64,000 bases of DNA from JAGQPD01 sp020426865 (GTDB lineage Bacteria > Planctomycetota > Planctomycetia > Pirellulales > Pirellulaceae): positions 620,001 to 684,000 of the forward strand of contig JAWKTN010000004.1 in NCBI GenBank assembly GCA_041399065.1, read 5' to 3'. Position numbers and translations under genes: made by a program. The notes under the pieces are model-generated. The model did not search any database and was not told the DNA's origin. It saw only the letters and a program-made list of their open reading frames with translations. Shown piece after piece: positions 36,019 to 44,801 of this stretch (positions are counted from its first letter, which is position 1; the number at the start of each line of letters is the position of its first letter).

Positions 36019-36930
36019 ATGGTCAGCATCAGCGTGTTGCAGCACTTGGACTGTGGATTGCCGCTCGAGATCGGCACGAAGCTGGACGCCAAAAAGAATG
36101 AGTTACAAATGCTCCCTGATGCGGCGGCCGAGGCGCTGGAGCTGGTCAAGGATCCGAACTGTACAATTGCGAAGTTTGCCAGTGTCGTTGAGCGAGATGT
36201 GAAGCTCGCGGCCGACATCCTGGCATTGGCCAATAGCGTGATGTACTCCCCGGGACGCCCCATAGCAAGTCTGCAAGAAGCGGTCGTCTACGTCGGTTTC
36301 AAAAAATGTCAGAATATCATTCTTTCCTCTTGTGCGGCCAGCATGATGCAAAAGCTGGGGGATGAGCAACGTTCCGTACGTGACGCATTGTGGCAGCATA
36401 GTCTGACAACGGCGGTCGTTGCGGCACAATTGAACAAGTGCCTCTCGTTGGGATTTCAGGGAGAAGAATTTACAGCGGGATTACTGCACGATTTCGGCCG
36501 TCTATTGCTCAGCGCACTCGTCCCCGCAAAGTTTTCCGAGTTCGATCGCGTCAGCTTCGACGAGGCCCATAGTCCGACTGAATTGGAACGCGAGCACATC
36601 TCCACGGACCACGCAGCTGTAGGCTGCGCGTTTGTTGTGAACAATCGGTTGCCCGAGGAGTTAGCCGAGGCGGTACGTTATCATCACGAGCCGAGGCGTG
36701 GGAAAGTCGCCGCCAAACTAGTCGCCGCCACGGCCCTGTCAGACGAGATCGCCAACTATGTCCACCGCGACAGCAACGAGCCATTCGATTTACAGGAACG
36801 CCGTGGATTTGCTGAGCTGGTGAAGCAAGGCGTGCACGTGGGCGGCTCGATGCTTGCCAGCGAATGGGATGAATTCCTGCGTGTTGTTCGCGAAAGCGTG
36901 GACGCGATGAGCGGCAGTGCTGTCGGCTAA
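36019..36930 (+). CDS. HDOD domain protein
   Basis: 303 residues. The HDOD fold is visible: LPDAAAEALELVKDPNCTIAKFASVVERDVKLAADILALANSVMY near the N-terminus and EAVVYVGFKKCQNIILS, then TAGLLHDFGRLLLSAL and YHHEPRRGKVAAKLVAATALSDEIANY. The LLHDFG and YHHEP pieces keep residues of the HD superfamily. HDOD proteins act in signalling, often with receivers or kinases, in chemotaxis or c-di-GMP circuits. A weak ribosome site AAGGA precedes ATG 36019. Confidence 0.88.
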   Translation: MVSISVLQHLDCGLPLEIGTKLDAKKNELQMLPDAAAEALELVKDPNCTIAKFASVVERDVKLAADILALANSVMYSPGRPIASLQEAVVYVGFKKCQNIILSSCAASMMQKLGDEQRSVRDALWQHSLTTAVVAAQLNKCLSLGFQGEEFTAGLLHDFGRLLLSALVPAKFSEFDRVSFDEAHSPTELEREHISTDHAAVGCAFVVNNRLPEELAEAVRYHHEPRRGKVAAKLVAATALSDEIANYVHRDSNEPFDLQERRGFAELVKQGVHVGGSMLASEWDEFLRVVRESVDAMSGSAVG

Positions 36931-37164
36931 GAATTCCGCACCGAAAAATCCTTGCGTACATGACAGCCACTTGCTGTTTGTGCGAGTTCGCCCACGGCGC
37001 GCTGATTCGAGGCAGCATGGATTCGGGTCGGGCTCTCGCGATCGTTCGTCTCCACGTGACAACTGCTCGTTACCGCCGTGTGGAGCCAATGGGCTCGATA
37101 TTTTTTGCACACGGCACGGGATCTGCGTGCTTCATCGACCCAGTTGAAAAGAGGCGAACACATA

Positions 37165-37692
37165 ATGCGCACCCGCTGGCTTTTTGCCGGGGGCGCCGGT
37201 TTTTCAGAAGAGACATCCGAAATGGGATTAAAAGAGAATCTGCACGAAGAGACCGTTTCTCGCTTGCCGATTCGGGATGCGATTGCGGTGGCACCCGATG
37301 CGACGGCTCGCGAAGCTGTCACAAAAATGCGAGACAAGCAGCTGGGGTGTGCGGTGATTGTGGACGACCATCGCACCGTTGTGGGCATTTTCACGGAACG
37401 TGGCGTGATCGACGCCCTGATTGACGGGAGAAAACTGGATGACGTTCAGGTGGGCCAGTCCAAGGATCCGGAATTTATGACGGTGAAAGAAACGGAACCA
37501 ATCTCCAAGGTGTGGGATGCCGTCGTGGATCGCGGCCAGAGGTTTGTCTGCGTCACAAGCGAGAGCGGCAAGTTGCTGGGGTTAACTGGACAACGGGGGT
37601 TGTCGGAATACGTCTCGGAGTACTATCCGCAACAAGTGATGGTCCAACGGTTGGGAGGTAAACCCTGGATGAAACACAGGGAAGGAGCTTAA
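37165..37692 (+). CDS. CBS domain protein (first of a pair)
   Basis: The start may be ATG 37165 (AAGAGG upstream) or ATG 37222 (MGLKENLHE); 175 residues from the first. Two CBS repeats are visible, RDAIAVAPDATAREAVTKMRDKQLGCAVIVDDHRTVVGIFTERGVIDALI, then MTVKETEPISKVWDAVVDRGQRFVCVTSESGKLLGLTGQRGLSEYV. CBS pairs bind adenosyl ligands and act as sensors. The next gene, two bases after this one, encodes a second CBS protein, so the two likely form a heteromeric sensor. Confidence 0.88.
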   Translation: MRTRWLFAGGAGFSEETSEMGLKENLHEETVSRLPIRDAIAVAPDATAREAVTKMRDKQLGCAVIVDDHRTVVGIFTERGVIDALIDGRKLDDVQVGQSKDPEFMTVKETEPISKVWDAVVDRGQRFVCVTSESGKLLGLTGQRGLSEYVSEYYPQQVMVQRLGGKPWMKHREGA

Positions 37693-37694
37693 CA

Positions 37695-38171
37695 ATGACC
37701 AAGACAACTTCGACCGAGGAGTTCAAGGATCCGCTCAAGCAGTACGTTCCTGTCCAGTATGCCACACGATTGGAAAGGTCGTTGGCGGAGGAACCGATTA
37801 CGGCAATTCAAACACAACCGTTCGTGGAGGTGGAGAGTGGTGTTACGGTCCGTGAAGCGATTCGGACGTTACATTCCCTGAAGGTCTCAAGCTTACTGGT
37901 GGTGGATGGGGGCAAATTGGTGGGCATTTTCACTGAGCGCGACGTGTTGGAGCGAGTTGCCGAACGCTTTGAGGAATTGGCGGATCATCCGGTCGATGAA
38001 GTCATGACCGAGAATCCGCTGGTTGTTTATGAAACCGACAAGGCGGCGGCCGGTCTATCCGCGATCGCCGTGGCGGGGTACCGCCACGTGCCGGTGTTGA
38101 ACGTGGAGGGGCGTCCGGTGGGAATCGTCAGTCCGCATCGCGTGTTGGCGTTTGTGAAGGACCATCTGTAG
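37695..38171 (+). CDS. CBS domain protein (second of a pair)
   Basis: AAGGAG lies upstream of ATG 37695, inside the preceding stop region. The 158-residue protein has a tandem CBS pair (VESGVTVREAIRTLHSLKVSSLLVVDGGKLVGIFTERDVLERV, then MTENPLVVYETDKAAAGLSAIAVAGYRHVPVLNVEGRPVGIVSPHRVLAFV). The usual adenosine-contact segments GIFTERD and GIVS are present. It is translated together with the first CBS gene. No catalytic domain is attached, so it should sense a nucleotide and signal to a partner. Confidence 0.92.
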   Translation: MTKTTSTEEFKDPLKQYVPVQYATRLERSLAEEPITAIQTQPFVEVESGVTVREAIRTLHSLKVSSLLVVDGGKLVGIFTERDVLERVAERFEELADHPVDEVMTENPLVVYETDKAAAGLSAIAVAGYRHVPVLNVEGRPVGIVSPHRVLAFVKDHL

Positions 38172-38230
38172 TCGCGAGTCGTTCCGGCGAGTTTCCCGGT
38201 GCATTGGCGCATCGAAAAGCACTACCGCAT

Positions 38231-38271
38231 AAAAAAAACGCGGTCCGCTTGATTCCGAGCGGACCGCGTTG
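38231..38271 (-). terminator. Intrinsic terminator for groES-groEL (minus strand)
   Basis: A perfect stem (AACGCGGTCCGCT, 38237-38249, with AGCGGACCGCGTT, 38258-38270) lies beside an A8 run at 38231-38238, giving eight U on the minus transcript just after the hairpin. It ends the chaperonin operon about 70 bases after the groEL stop. It also lies after the convergent CBS gene. Confidence 0.88.
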
Positions 38272-38338
38272 CGTTATTGTAGGGCTCACCGCGATGGGTT
38301 GGGTGAGGGTGACGGGCTAATGGCCGGAGACCTGCCGA

Positions 38339-39961
38339 TTAGTACATGTCGTAGTCACCACCGTGACCACCCTTCTTTCCCTTTTCGTCCTTGGGCTTAT
38401 CGGCGATCAGGGCGTCGCTGGTCAGGAGCAGCGTGGCGACACTAGCGGCATTGGCCAATGCCGTGCGGGTGACCTTGGCCGGATCGATAACGCCGGCAGT
38501 GACAAGGTCTTCGTACGTGTCAGTGAGCGCGTTGTAGCCCATATTGCTTTTTGCGTCGGCCACTTTCTCGCACACGATACCGCCGTCTTTTCCGGCATTC
38601 TCGGCAATCATCGTTAATGGAGCGCGGCAGGCGCGGAGGACAATGTTGTAGCCGACTTGGACATCGTGTGACGCATCAGCGGACGCTTTCAGCGACGATG
38701 CTGCCCGCAACAAAGCGACACCACCACCGGGAAGGATGCCTTCTTCGACAGCGGCGCGAGTCGCATGGAGGGCGTCTTCCACGCGTGCCTTCTTTTCCTT
38801 CATCTCGCTTTCCGTAGCGGCTCCGACGTTTACTTTCGCGACACCGCCGGCGAGTTTCGCCAACCGTTCTTCCAGCTTCTCCTTGTCGTAATCACTGGTG
38901 GCGTTGTCGATCTCGCGGCGGATTTGATCGATGCGGGCCTTGATGTCCGTGCTCTTTCCGGCGCCTTCGATAATGGTGGTATTGTCCTTGTCAACAATTA
39001 CCTTCTTGGCGCGCCCCAGGTCGCTGAGCGAGAGGTTTTCGAGCTTGATGCCCAAGGCCTCGAATACGGGCTGGCCACCGGTCAGAATCCCGATATCTTC
39101 CATCATGGCCTTGCGTCGGTCACCGTATCCGGGAGCTTTGACAGCACAACACTTGAAGGTGCCGCGGAGCCGATTGATCACGAGGGTCGCCAAGGCTTCC
39201 CCGTCGACATCTTCCGCAATGATCAACAGCGGCTTGCTCTGTTGAACCACGGCTTCCAGCAGGGGCACAAGGTCCTTAATGCTGGAAATCTTCTTTTCGA
39301 ACACCAAGACGTAGGCATCTTCCAGGACGCACTGCATGTTCGATTCGGTAACGAAGTAGGGGGATAAGTAGCCGCGGTCGAATTGCATGCCTTCGACCCA
39401 TTCCACTTCCGTTTCCAGACTCTTTCCCTCGTCGACGGTGATCACACCGTCCTTGCCGACTTTTTCCATTGCGTCAGCGAGCAACTCACCGATTTGGCGA
39501 TCATTGTTGGCGGCAATCGAGCCAACGTTGGCCATTTCTGCCTTGTTCTTGATCTTGATCGACATCTTGCCGAGTTTTTCCGTGATGTCGGCAACCGCGT
39601 TTTCGATCCCTTGTTTCATTTGGATTGGGTTCACGCCCGCCACAACGGCCTTCAGGCCTTCGTTAAAAATCGCCTCTGCCATTACCGTGGCAGTGGTCGT
39701 GCCGTCGCCCGCCACGTCACTCGTCTTACTGGCGACTTCGCGGACCATGCGAGCGCCCATGTTTTCGTAAACGTCTTCCAGGTCGATTTCCTTGGCTACA
39801 GTGACGCCGTCTTTCGTGACAGTCGGCGAGCCAAAGCTCTTTTGAAGAATGACGTTGCGGCCTTTCGGGCCAAGTGTCACCTTGACGGCACGCGCCAGTT
39901 TGGAAACGCCGCGACGAATCGCTTCACGCGCCTCCTGGTCAAAGGCAATTATCTTCGCCAT
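38339..39961 (-). CDS. groEL: Chaperonin GroEL (third copy)
   Basis: 540 residues, with AGDGTTTATVMAEAIF, KDGVTVAKEIDLED and GILPGGGVALLR. The C-terminus ends GKKGGHGGDYDMY, neither a GGM tail nor the charged tail of the first copy. With groES 105 bp upstream this is a self-contained groESL operon with its own terminator. It is probably the housekeeping chaperonin, since its N-terminal and equatorial segments are the most canonical of the three, though expression cannot be judged here. Confidence 0.96.
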   Translation of the reverse strand: MAKIIAFDQEAREAIRRGVSKLARAVKVTLGPKGRNVILQKSFGSPTVTKDGVTVAKEIDLEDVYENMGARMVREVASKTSDVAGDGTTTATVMAEAIFNEGLKAVVAGVNPIQMKQGIENAVADITEKLGKMSIKIKNKAEMANVGSIAANNDRQIGELLADAMEKVGKDGVITVDEGKSLETEVEWVEGMQFDRGYLSPYFVTESNMQCVLEDAYVLVFEKKISSIKDLVPLLEAVVQQSKPLLIIAEDVDGEALATLVINRLRGTFKCCAVKAPGYGDRRKAMMEDIGILTGGQPVFEALGIKLENLSLSDLGRAKKVIVDKDNTTIIEGAGKSTDIKARIDQIRREIDNATSDYDKEKLEERLAKLAGGVAKVNVGAATESEMKEKKARVEDALHATRAAVEEGILPGGGVALLRAASSLKASADASHDVQVGYNIVLRACRAPLTMIAENAGKDGGIVCEKVADAKSNMGYNALTDTYEDLVTAGVIDPAKVTRTALANAASVATLLLTSDALIADKPKDEKGKKGGHGGDYDMY

Positions 39962-40066
39962 GGATTCTATTCTCCTTGCTCTTTCGCGTTCTAAATATTC
40001 GCTAATGGTTTGTCTTGCAGTCGAATTCCCGTACGGATGATTGGATCATCCATCCCGCTCGACGGC

Positions 40067-40387
40067 CTAATCTTCCAGAACAGCCAGGATCTCGTCCTCT
40101 CGCATCAACAGCAGCTCCTCGTCGTCTACCTTGAATGTCTCGCCGGCATAACTGCTGAAAAGCACCCGATCGCCAACCTTGACCTGCAGCTTGCCGCGGG
40201 TCCCGTCCTCCAATAACTTCCCGTCCCCAACACTCAGCACGCGACCTCGCGCCGGCTTGTCCTTGGCCGAATCAGGCAGCACAATACCGCCCGCAGTTGT
40301 CGATTCCGACTCGTCCCGTTGGACGACCACCCGGTCACCCAAGGGTTGCAACTTGATCTTGGCCTTCTTTTTTGTCGCTGTCGTCAT
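40067..40387 (-). CDS. groES: Co-chaperonin GroES (second copy)
   Basis: The start is ATG 40387, with GGGAGG upstream; a TTG at 40405 is also in frame. The 106-residue protein has LQPLGDRVVVQRDE, the mobile loop STTAGGIVLPDSAKDKP and GDRVLFSSYAGETFKVDDEE. Its basic N-terminal leader (TKKKAKIKL) is longer than usual. It is the first gene of the groES-groEL operon. Confidence 0.95.
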   Translation of the reverse strand: MTTATKKKAKIKLQPLGDRVVVQRDESESTTAGGIVLPDSAKDKPARGRVLSVGDGKLLEDGTRGKLQVKVGDRVLFSSYAGETFKVDDEELLLMREDEILAVLED

Positions 40388-40701
40388 AGACGTGAGACCT
40401 CCCAACCGTAAATGCTTGTCAATGAAATGTGCGAAATTTACGTTTTTCCGTATTCAGCGTTTCAGCTGCCAAAAGGGCGCAATTCCCTTGGAAGATATCG
40501 CTTCTTAAGCAATTGGCGCGCCAATCGACGACTCGATGAGTAAGTTGTATGCTCAGAATGACTTATGACGATGACCAGGGGGGGGCCGCCCAACCTTAAT
40601 GCCACGCTGGCAGCTTCCTGCATCGCTGGACGGTTGGTCGCTGCCATTTTGACAGGGCAGCCACCGCGCAGGGCCCCCGGTTACGCAAGCCAATGCGCAT
40701 T
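40388..40701. other. Intergenic region upstream of groES
   Basis: 314 bp with no gene. It holds the groESL promoter region and a 14-bp perfect palindrome ATTGGCGCGCCAAT (40512-40525), about 125 bp upstream of the groES start. A G-run (GGGGGGG) lies near 40580. No CIRCE element was seen. Confidence 0.4.
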
Positions 40702-41271
40702 CTAACGCAACATCCACACCGCCAACGCCATGGCCAAAATGGGAAACACCAACAGGCCCAGCAGCTTGCCGCGGTGACGCCGCGGGTTACTGAGCCCGAT
40801 CAGCGCCGTAATCAGTGCGGCCGGAAACGCCAGCGACGATGTCCAAACCGATAGGCGTGGCCATGGTCCCGAGGGATCGCGATACCAGATGTAGCCGAAG
40901 ACCAAGCAGGCAATGGCCAACATAACCGCGGCGACACACGCAAGATTCAAGCGATGGTCGGATGGACCGCGATCGGAACGACGGGACGCTCCGTCGAAAG
41001 CGGGGGCCGGATTCGGCGGAATGGGTTGGGAACGGGGCATGGTCAACAACACAGCCCACGCCAGCAAAAAGAGCAGCACGCAACCGAACACGATCAGGCC
41101 GTGGGCGGTTCCCCAGCGGCAGGCACCAATGGCGAGGTAAGTACCCCAGATGGAGACGGCCGCCATTACGATCCACTGGCCATGGCCCACGAGTCGTCGC
41201 CACGGTCCGACGATCGGGGGGCTGTTGCCGACAGGTCGGTGATCTTCATCGTGTGCGTAGGGCGAATTCAT
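40702..41271 (-). CDS. Multi-pass membrane protein, unknown
   Basis: From ATG 41271 the protein has 189 residues and about five hydrophobic helices (GQWIVMAAVSIWGTYLAIGA, GLIVFGCVLLFLLAWAVLL, LACVAAVMLAIACLVFGYI, LAFPAALITALIGLS, LLGLLVFPILAMALAVWML). A TTG at 41313 would extend it and couple it to the radical SAM gene. It is the last gene of the run that starts with the pentapeptide-repeat protein. The function is unknown. Confidence 0.65.
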   Translation of the reverse strand: MNSPYAHDEDHRPVGNSPPIVGPWRRLVGHGQWIVMAAVSIWGTYLAIGACRWGTAHGLIVFGCVLLFLLAWAVLLTMPRSQPIPPNPAPAFDGASRRSDRGPSDHRLNLACVAAVMLAIACLVFGYIWYRDPSGPWPRLSVWTSSLAFPAALITALIGLSNPRRHRGKLLGLLVFPILAMALAVWMLR

Positions 41272-41315
41272 GCGGCACGGGTGCGAAATTGTTGTCGACA
41301 GGATGGCTGTCAATT

Positions 41316-42191
41316 TTAGGGAAGGTCCTCATGGACACCGTAGAATGCTTTCGTATTCAACTGCGTGCGTTGCTGCACCAAGTCTACTATCGCATCGACT
41401 GCGGTATCGGCCAATGGTGCAACAAACGATTCAGCGGGACGTCGTGCGATTGTGTAGACTTGGACGAGCGAGATACTTCCGCCGGCCTGTTGGATTTCAT
41501 TGAGCCGATCGCAAAATGCCTCGCACTCGGCCCACGGTATTGGCTCGCCGTTAACACGCATAAATAGCGACTGGATCACGATTGGTCGTTGAATCGCCGC
41601 CTGTGTGATATTCTGCAAGATTTGGCGGAACGGGATCGAAGTCCGTTCGATAAGCTGATAGTACTCTTCGGTTCCAGCGTCGAGTTTGGCCCAAATTTCG
41701 CCTTGACTTTGATCGAGAACTTCGAGGCCCTGTCGTACGTGAGGACGATGGAGCATGGAGGCATTGGTGATCAGGACCATCTTGACGTCATCCAGCGCGA
41801 GCTGCTTCTTGAGCTGCGCACAACGCGACATGATTTCATCAAAGTTGCGAAATGTGGTTGGTTCGCCATCACCTGAGAAGGCAATGTCGTTCAAACGTTT
41901 CAATTCGGAGGGGACCCGATCGAAGGGGGAGTGCCGATAAAGTTCGCTGCTGGCAACCAACTGCAGCGTCCTTGAAAGCTCGTTGATCAGGGCGTCGATG
42001 GCGACGAATCGAGTTTCGCTGGTCGAGGTGCGGTCGATTTGGCAGTAGATGCAGTCGAAATTGCAGACCTTGTCGGGATTGAGATTGACCCCTACCGAGA
42101 TCCCTTGGCTGCGGCGGCTGAGGACGGGGTACACGAATCGGTTATGATCGAACCACCGCGGATGATGTGCATGCAAGTCTGAGGTAGTCAT
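41316..42191 (-). CDS. Radical SAM enzyme
   Basis: 291 residues from ATG 42191 (MTTSDLHAHHPRWFDHNRFVYPVLSRRSQGISVGVNLNPDK). The [4Fe-4S] motif is CNFDCIYC, i.e. CxxxCxxC. Further conserved pieces are FSGDGEPTTF (the GGE-like motif of the SAM site) and VLITNASML. Such proteins use SAM to start radical reactions; this branch is of unknown chemistry. Its gene follows the 95-residue protein and precedes the membrane protein in the ilvN-ilvC run, which may be position only. Confidence 0.85.
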   Translation of the reverse strand: MTTSDLHAHHPRWFDHNRFVYPVLSRRSQGISVGVNLNPDKVCNFDCIYCQIDRTSTSETRFVAIDALINELSRTLQLVASSELYRHSPFDRVPSELKRLNDIAFSGDGEPTTFRNFDEIMSRCAQLKKQLALDDVKMVLITNASMLHRPHVRQGLEVLDQSQGEIWAKLDAGTEEYYQLIERTSIPFRQILQNITQAAIQRPIVIQSLFMRVNGEPIPWAECEAFCDRLNEIQQAGGSISLVQVYTIARRPAESFVAPLADTAVDAIVDLVQQRTQLNTKAFYGVHEDLP

Positions 42192-42234
42192 ACGAGTGGT
42201 TGCGGCGATTGGGATTAGCGACGAAGCAGCAGTA

Positions 42235-42522
42235 TTAGTCTTTGGCATCGCTAATTTTTTTGAGCACGGAGAATTCATCGAGCGTGACGGTCGTCAATTC
42301 GCCGTCGGGGCGTTGAAGCACGATGATGTCGCTATAGGCTTTATCGTCGTGATTGCGCTGATGGTGCAGGCCATGTCGTCGTCGCCTGGCTTCGACGACA
42401 CGGCCGACGGTAATCGTTTCCCAGCTTCGGAAACCGACCTTCACCTGGTGCTTCAGTTCGACCAGATCACCTGGTTGCAGGGAGGTGAAGATTCGCAGCG
42501 AGGGTTCATTCACAACAGACAT
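42235..42522 (-). CDS. Small protein of unknown function (95 aa)
   Basis: The sequence runs MSVVNEPSLRIFTSLQPGDLVELKHQVKVG and later GDLVELKHQVKVGFRSWETITVGRVVEARRR, a beta-rich pattern like a small SH3-type barrel, with a His/Arg-rich middle (RRRRHGLHHQRNHDD). It lies five bases after ilvC and its end overlaps the possible start of the next gene. No family is recognised. Confidence 0.6.
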   Translation of the reverse strand: MSVVNEPSLRIFTSLQPGDLVELKHQVKVGFRSWETITVGRVVEARRRRHGLHHQRNHDDKAYSDIIVLQRPDGELTTVTLDEFSVLKKISDAKD

Positions 42523-42527
42523 CGCGG

Positions 42528-43532
42528 TTACACTTCCTTGGCGTCGATCCAGGACATCAATCGCCGCAGCTGTCGGCCAACCTTTTCGATGGGGAGGTCA
42601 CGTTCGGCGGCACGACGGGCGAGGAAATTCTTCGATCCTTGACGGTATTCGTCCAGCCATTGCTTGGCGAATTCACCTTTTTGAATTTCTGCCAGGATTT
42701 TCTTCATTTCCGCTCGGGTTTCCGCGGTAACGACGCGTGGTCCGCGGGTGTAGTCGCCGTACTCAGCCGTGTTGGACACACTGTAGCGCATGTAGCTGAG
42801 CCCGCCCTTGTAGAACAGGTCAACGATCAGTTTCAGTTCGTGCATGCACTCGAAGTAAGCCATTTCGGGTTGATAACCGGCTTCAACGAGCGTATCGAAA
42901 CCGGCCTTCACCAATTCGCTGACACCACCGCACAGGACGGCTTGTTCACCGAACAGGTCCGTTTCGGTTTCTTCGGAGATGGTCGTACGGATGACGCCAG
43001 CGCGGGTTCCGCCGATACCTTTGGCGTATGCCAGTCCCAGCTGAAGCGTATCGTCGGCAGCACCTTCGCCGACGGCGATTAAGCAGGGGACACCACCACC
43101 GGCCTCGTATTCGCTGCGGACCAGGTGACCGGGACCTTTGGGGGCAACCAACAGGATATCAACGCCTTGGGGCGGGACGACTTGACCGAAATGGACGTTG
43201 AAGCCGTGCGAACACATCAGCACGTTACCAGGCTGTAGATTGTCGCGGATGTGGTCTCGATAGACATCCCCTTGGACTTCGTCGGGCAACAGGATATTGA
43301 TCAAGTCACCTTGCTTTGCGGCCTCGGCGGCAGAGACGGGTTGAAATCCGTGGCTCACCGCCAGGTCGTAGTTGGGGCTACCGGGGCGTTGTCCGATAAT
43401 GACATTCAGTCCGCTATCTCGCAGATTTTGGGCCTGGGCGTGTCCTTGCGAGCCATATCCGAGAATGGCGATCGTCTTGTCTTTCAGCAGGTCGAGGTTG
43501 GCATCTTTGTCGTAATAGATCGTGGCAGCCAT
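42528..43532 (-). CDS. ilvC: Ketol-acid reductoisomerase IlvC
   Basis: 334 residues, a class I (short) enzyme. GYGSQGHAQ at 25-33 binds NADPH, and GQRPGS (47-52) follows the usual phosphate-binding site. Catalytic parts are CSHGFNVHFG (His 109), APKGPGHLVR and the Mg2+ site ETETDLFGEQAVLCGG. It converts acetolactate or acetohydroxybutyrate into dihydroxy acids in valine and isoleucine synthesis. AAGGGGA precedes the start, and ilvN lies 36 bp upstream. ilvB is not adjacent. Confidence 0.97.
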   Translation of the reverse strand: MAATIYYDKDANLDLLKDKTIAILGYGSQGHAQAQNLRDSGLNVIIGQRPGSPNYDLAVSHGFQPVSAAEAAKQGDLINILLPDEVQGDVYRDHIRDNLQPGNVLMCSHGFNVHFGQVVPPQGVDILLVAPKGPGHLVRSEYEAGGGVPCLIAVGEGAADDTLQLGLAYAKGIGGTRAGVIRTTISEETETDLFGEQAVLCGGVSELVKAGFDTLVEAGYQPEMAYFECMHELKLIVDLFYKGGLSYMRYSVSNTAEYGDYTRGPRVVTAETRAEMKKILAEIQKGEFAKQWLDEYRQGSKNFLARRAAERDLPIEKVGRQLRRLMSWIDAKEV

Positions 43533-43568
43533 CTGAGCGAATTCCCCTTATTATTTTATTATCTGTGA

Positions 43569-44072
43569 TCAGTCCGATCCATCGGAACCATCCGAATTCA
43601 TACTGCGAATCATGGCGATCCGCCCGGTGCGTACCAATTCGGTAATTCCGTAGGGTCGCATGCGTTCGATAAATGCTTCGATCTTATTCTCGCGTCCAGA
43701 GATTTCGATCATCACTTCGTCGGAACCGACATCGACGATACGGCCGCGAAAGATATCAACAAGTTCGCGGATTTCACTGCGCGCCCCGGGGGGCGTGCGA
43801 ACCTTCAGCAGCATGAGATCCCGCTCCACATGCTCGTGGGCGCTGACGTCGACAACTCGCACGACGGTGACAATTTTTTCGAGTTGCTTGCGGACTTGTT
43901 CCAAGACGCGATCGTCACCAACAACGACAAAGGTCATCCGCGACAGGTTGGGATCTTCAGTGGCACCGACAGCCAACGAGTCGATATTGTAGCCGCGGGA
44001 AGCGAGCATCCCCGAGATATGGGAGAGGACGCTCGGGACATTTTGGACTACCGCCGACAGGACATGGCGCAT
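43569..44072 (-). CDS. ilvN: Acetolactate synthase small subunit IlvN/IlvH
   Basis: The 167-residue protein begins MRHVLSAVVQNVPSVLSHISGMLASRGYNIDSLAVG, the ACT domain of the regulatory subunit, followed by the second domain with RDLMLLKVRTPPGARSEI. It binds valine and tunes the large subunit. The last residues (SDGSDGSD) are a repeat at the C-terminal end and are not conserved. AAGGAAG lies upstream. The large subunit IlvB is not in the window. Confidence 0.93.
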   Translation of the reverse strand: MRHVLSAVVQNVPSVLSHISGMLASRGYNIDSLAVGATEDPNLSRMTFVVVGDDRVLEQVRKQLEKIVTVVRVVDVSAHEHVERDLMLLKVRTPPGARSEIRELVDIFRGRIVDVGSDEVMIEISGRENKIEAFIERMRPYGITELVRTGRIAMIRSMNSDGSDGSD

Positions 44073-44180
44073 GGCGGTCTACTTCCTTACGATCGGGACA
44101 CGGAATAAAGCCCTGTATCATAGACTGGCAGGGGGAGGGTCACAAGAGCCGATCGGGGGCGGACGGGAACCAGCGGGGTT

Positions 44181-44801
44181 TTATCCCCAGAATTGCCACC
44201 AGGGGCGTTTCGTGCGTCGGTGGCCGGTGCGGATGGTACCGCGGCGGTCGGTGGCACCTTCGAGCTCGGCATGTGCCATTCGGGCACCGAACAATTTCGC
44301 GTTGGTCAAATTGGCTCCAGCGAGGTTGGCATTTCGCAGATCGGCACCAGTCAGATCCGAGGCGCGCAAGTCGGCGTTGACGAGGATCGTACCCAAGAAC
44401 ACGCACCGCAAGTCGGCCATACTCATGTCAGCATCCGTCAAATTGGCGTGACTGAGATCGGATTCCGGCAATCGCGCATACCGCAGGACGGCACGGGTCA
44501 TGGTTGCCCGGCAGAAACTGGCACTGGGCATGAGCGAATCGGTGAGGTCGATGCCTACCATGACGGCGTCATCCAGCGTCGCATTGCCCAGACTTGCACT
44601 GTGCAGATTCGCCCCCGACAGATTTGCGCCGGAGAAATCGCAAAATCGCAAATCAGCACTCCGTAAATCGCATCCTTCGAGATTCATCCCGGCGAAGTTT
44701 GCTTCCGGTAAATGCGATCCGGCCAGCTTCTGCCCCGATAGCGTGTCGCTATCGACGACCAGCAAGACTTCGCGAGATTCTTTATGCCTGATTTCGATCA
44801 T
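44181..44801 (-). CDS. Pentapeptide repeat protein
   Basis: From ATG 44801 (MIEIRHKESREVLL), 206 residues. From about residue 35 to 170 there are runs of A(D/N)LxX five-residue units (ADLRFCDFSGANLSGANLHSAS, ADLTGADLRNANLAGANLTNA), forming a right-handed quadrilateral beta-helix. The C-terminal tail is basic and Trp-rich (RTKRPWWQFWG). Members of this family range from gyrase-protecting Qnr/MfpA-like proteins to unknown roles; nothing here selects one. It starts the run leading to ilvN. Confidence 0.85.
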   Translation of the reverse strand: MIEIRHKESREVLLVVDSDTLSGQKLAGSHLPEANFAGMNLEGCDLRSADLRFCDFSGANLSGANLHSASLGNATLDDAVMVGIDLTDSLMPSASFCRATMTRAVLRYARLPESDLSHANLTDADMSMADLRCVFLGTILVNADLRASDLTGADLRNANLAGANLTNAKLFGARMAHAELEGATDRRGTIRTGHRRTKRPWWQFWG

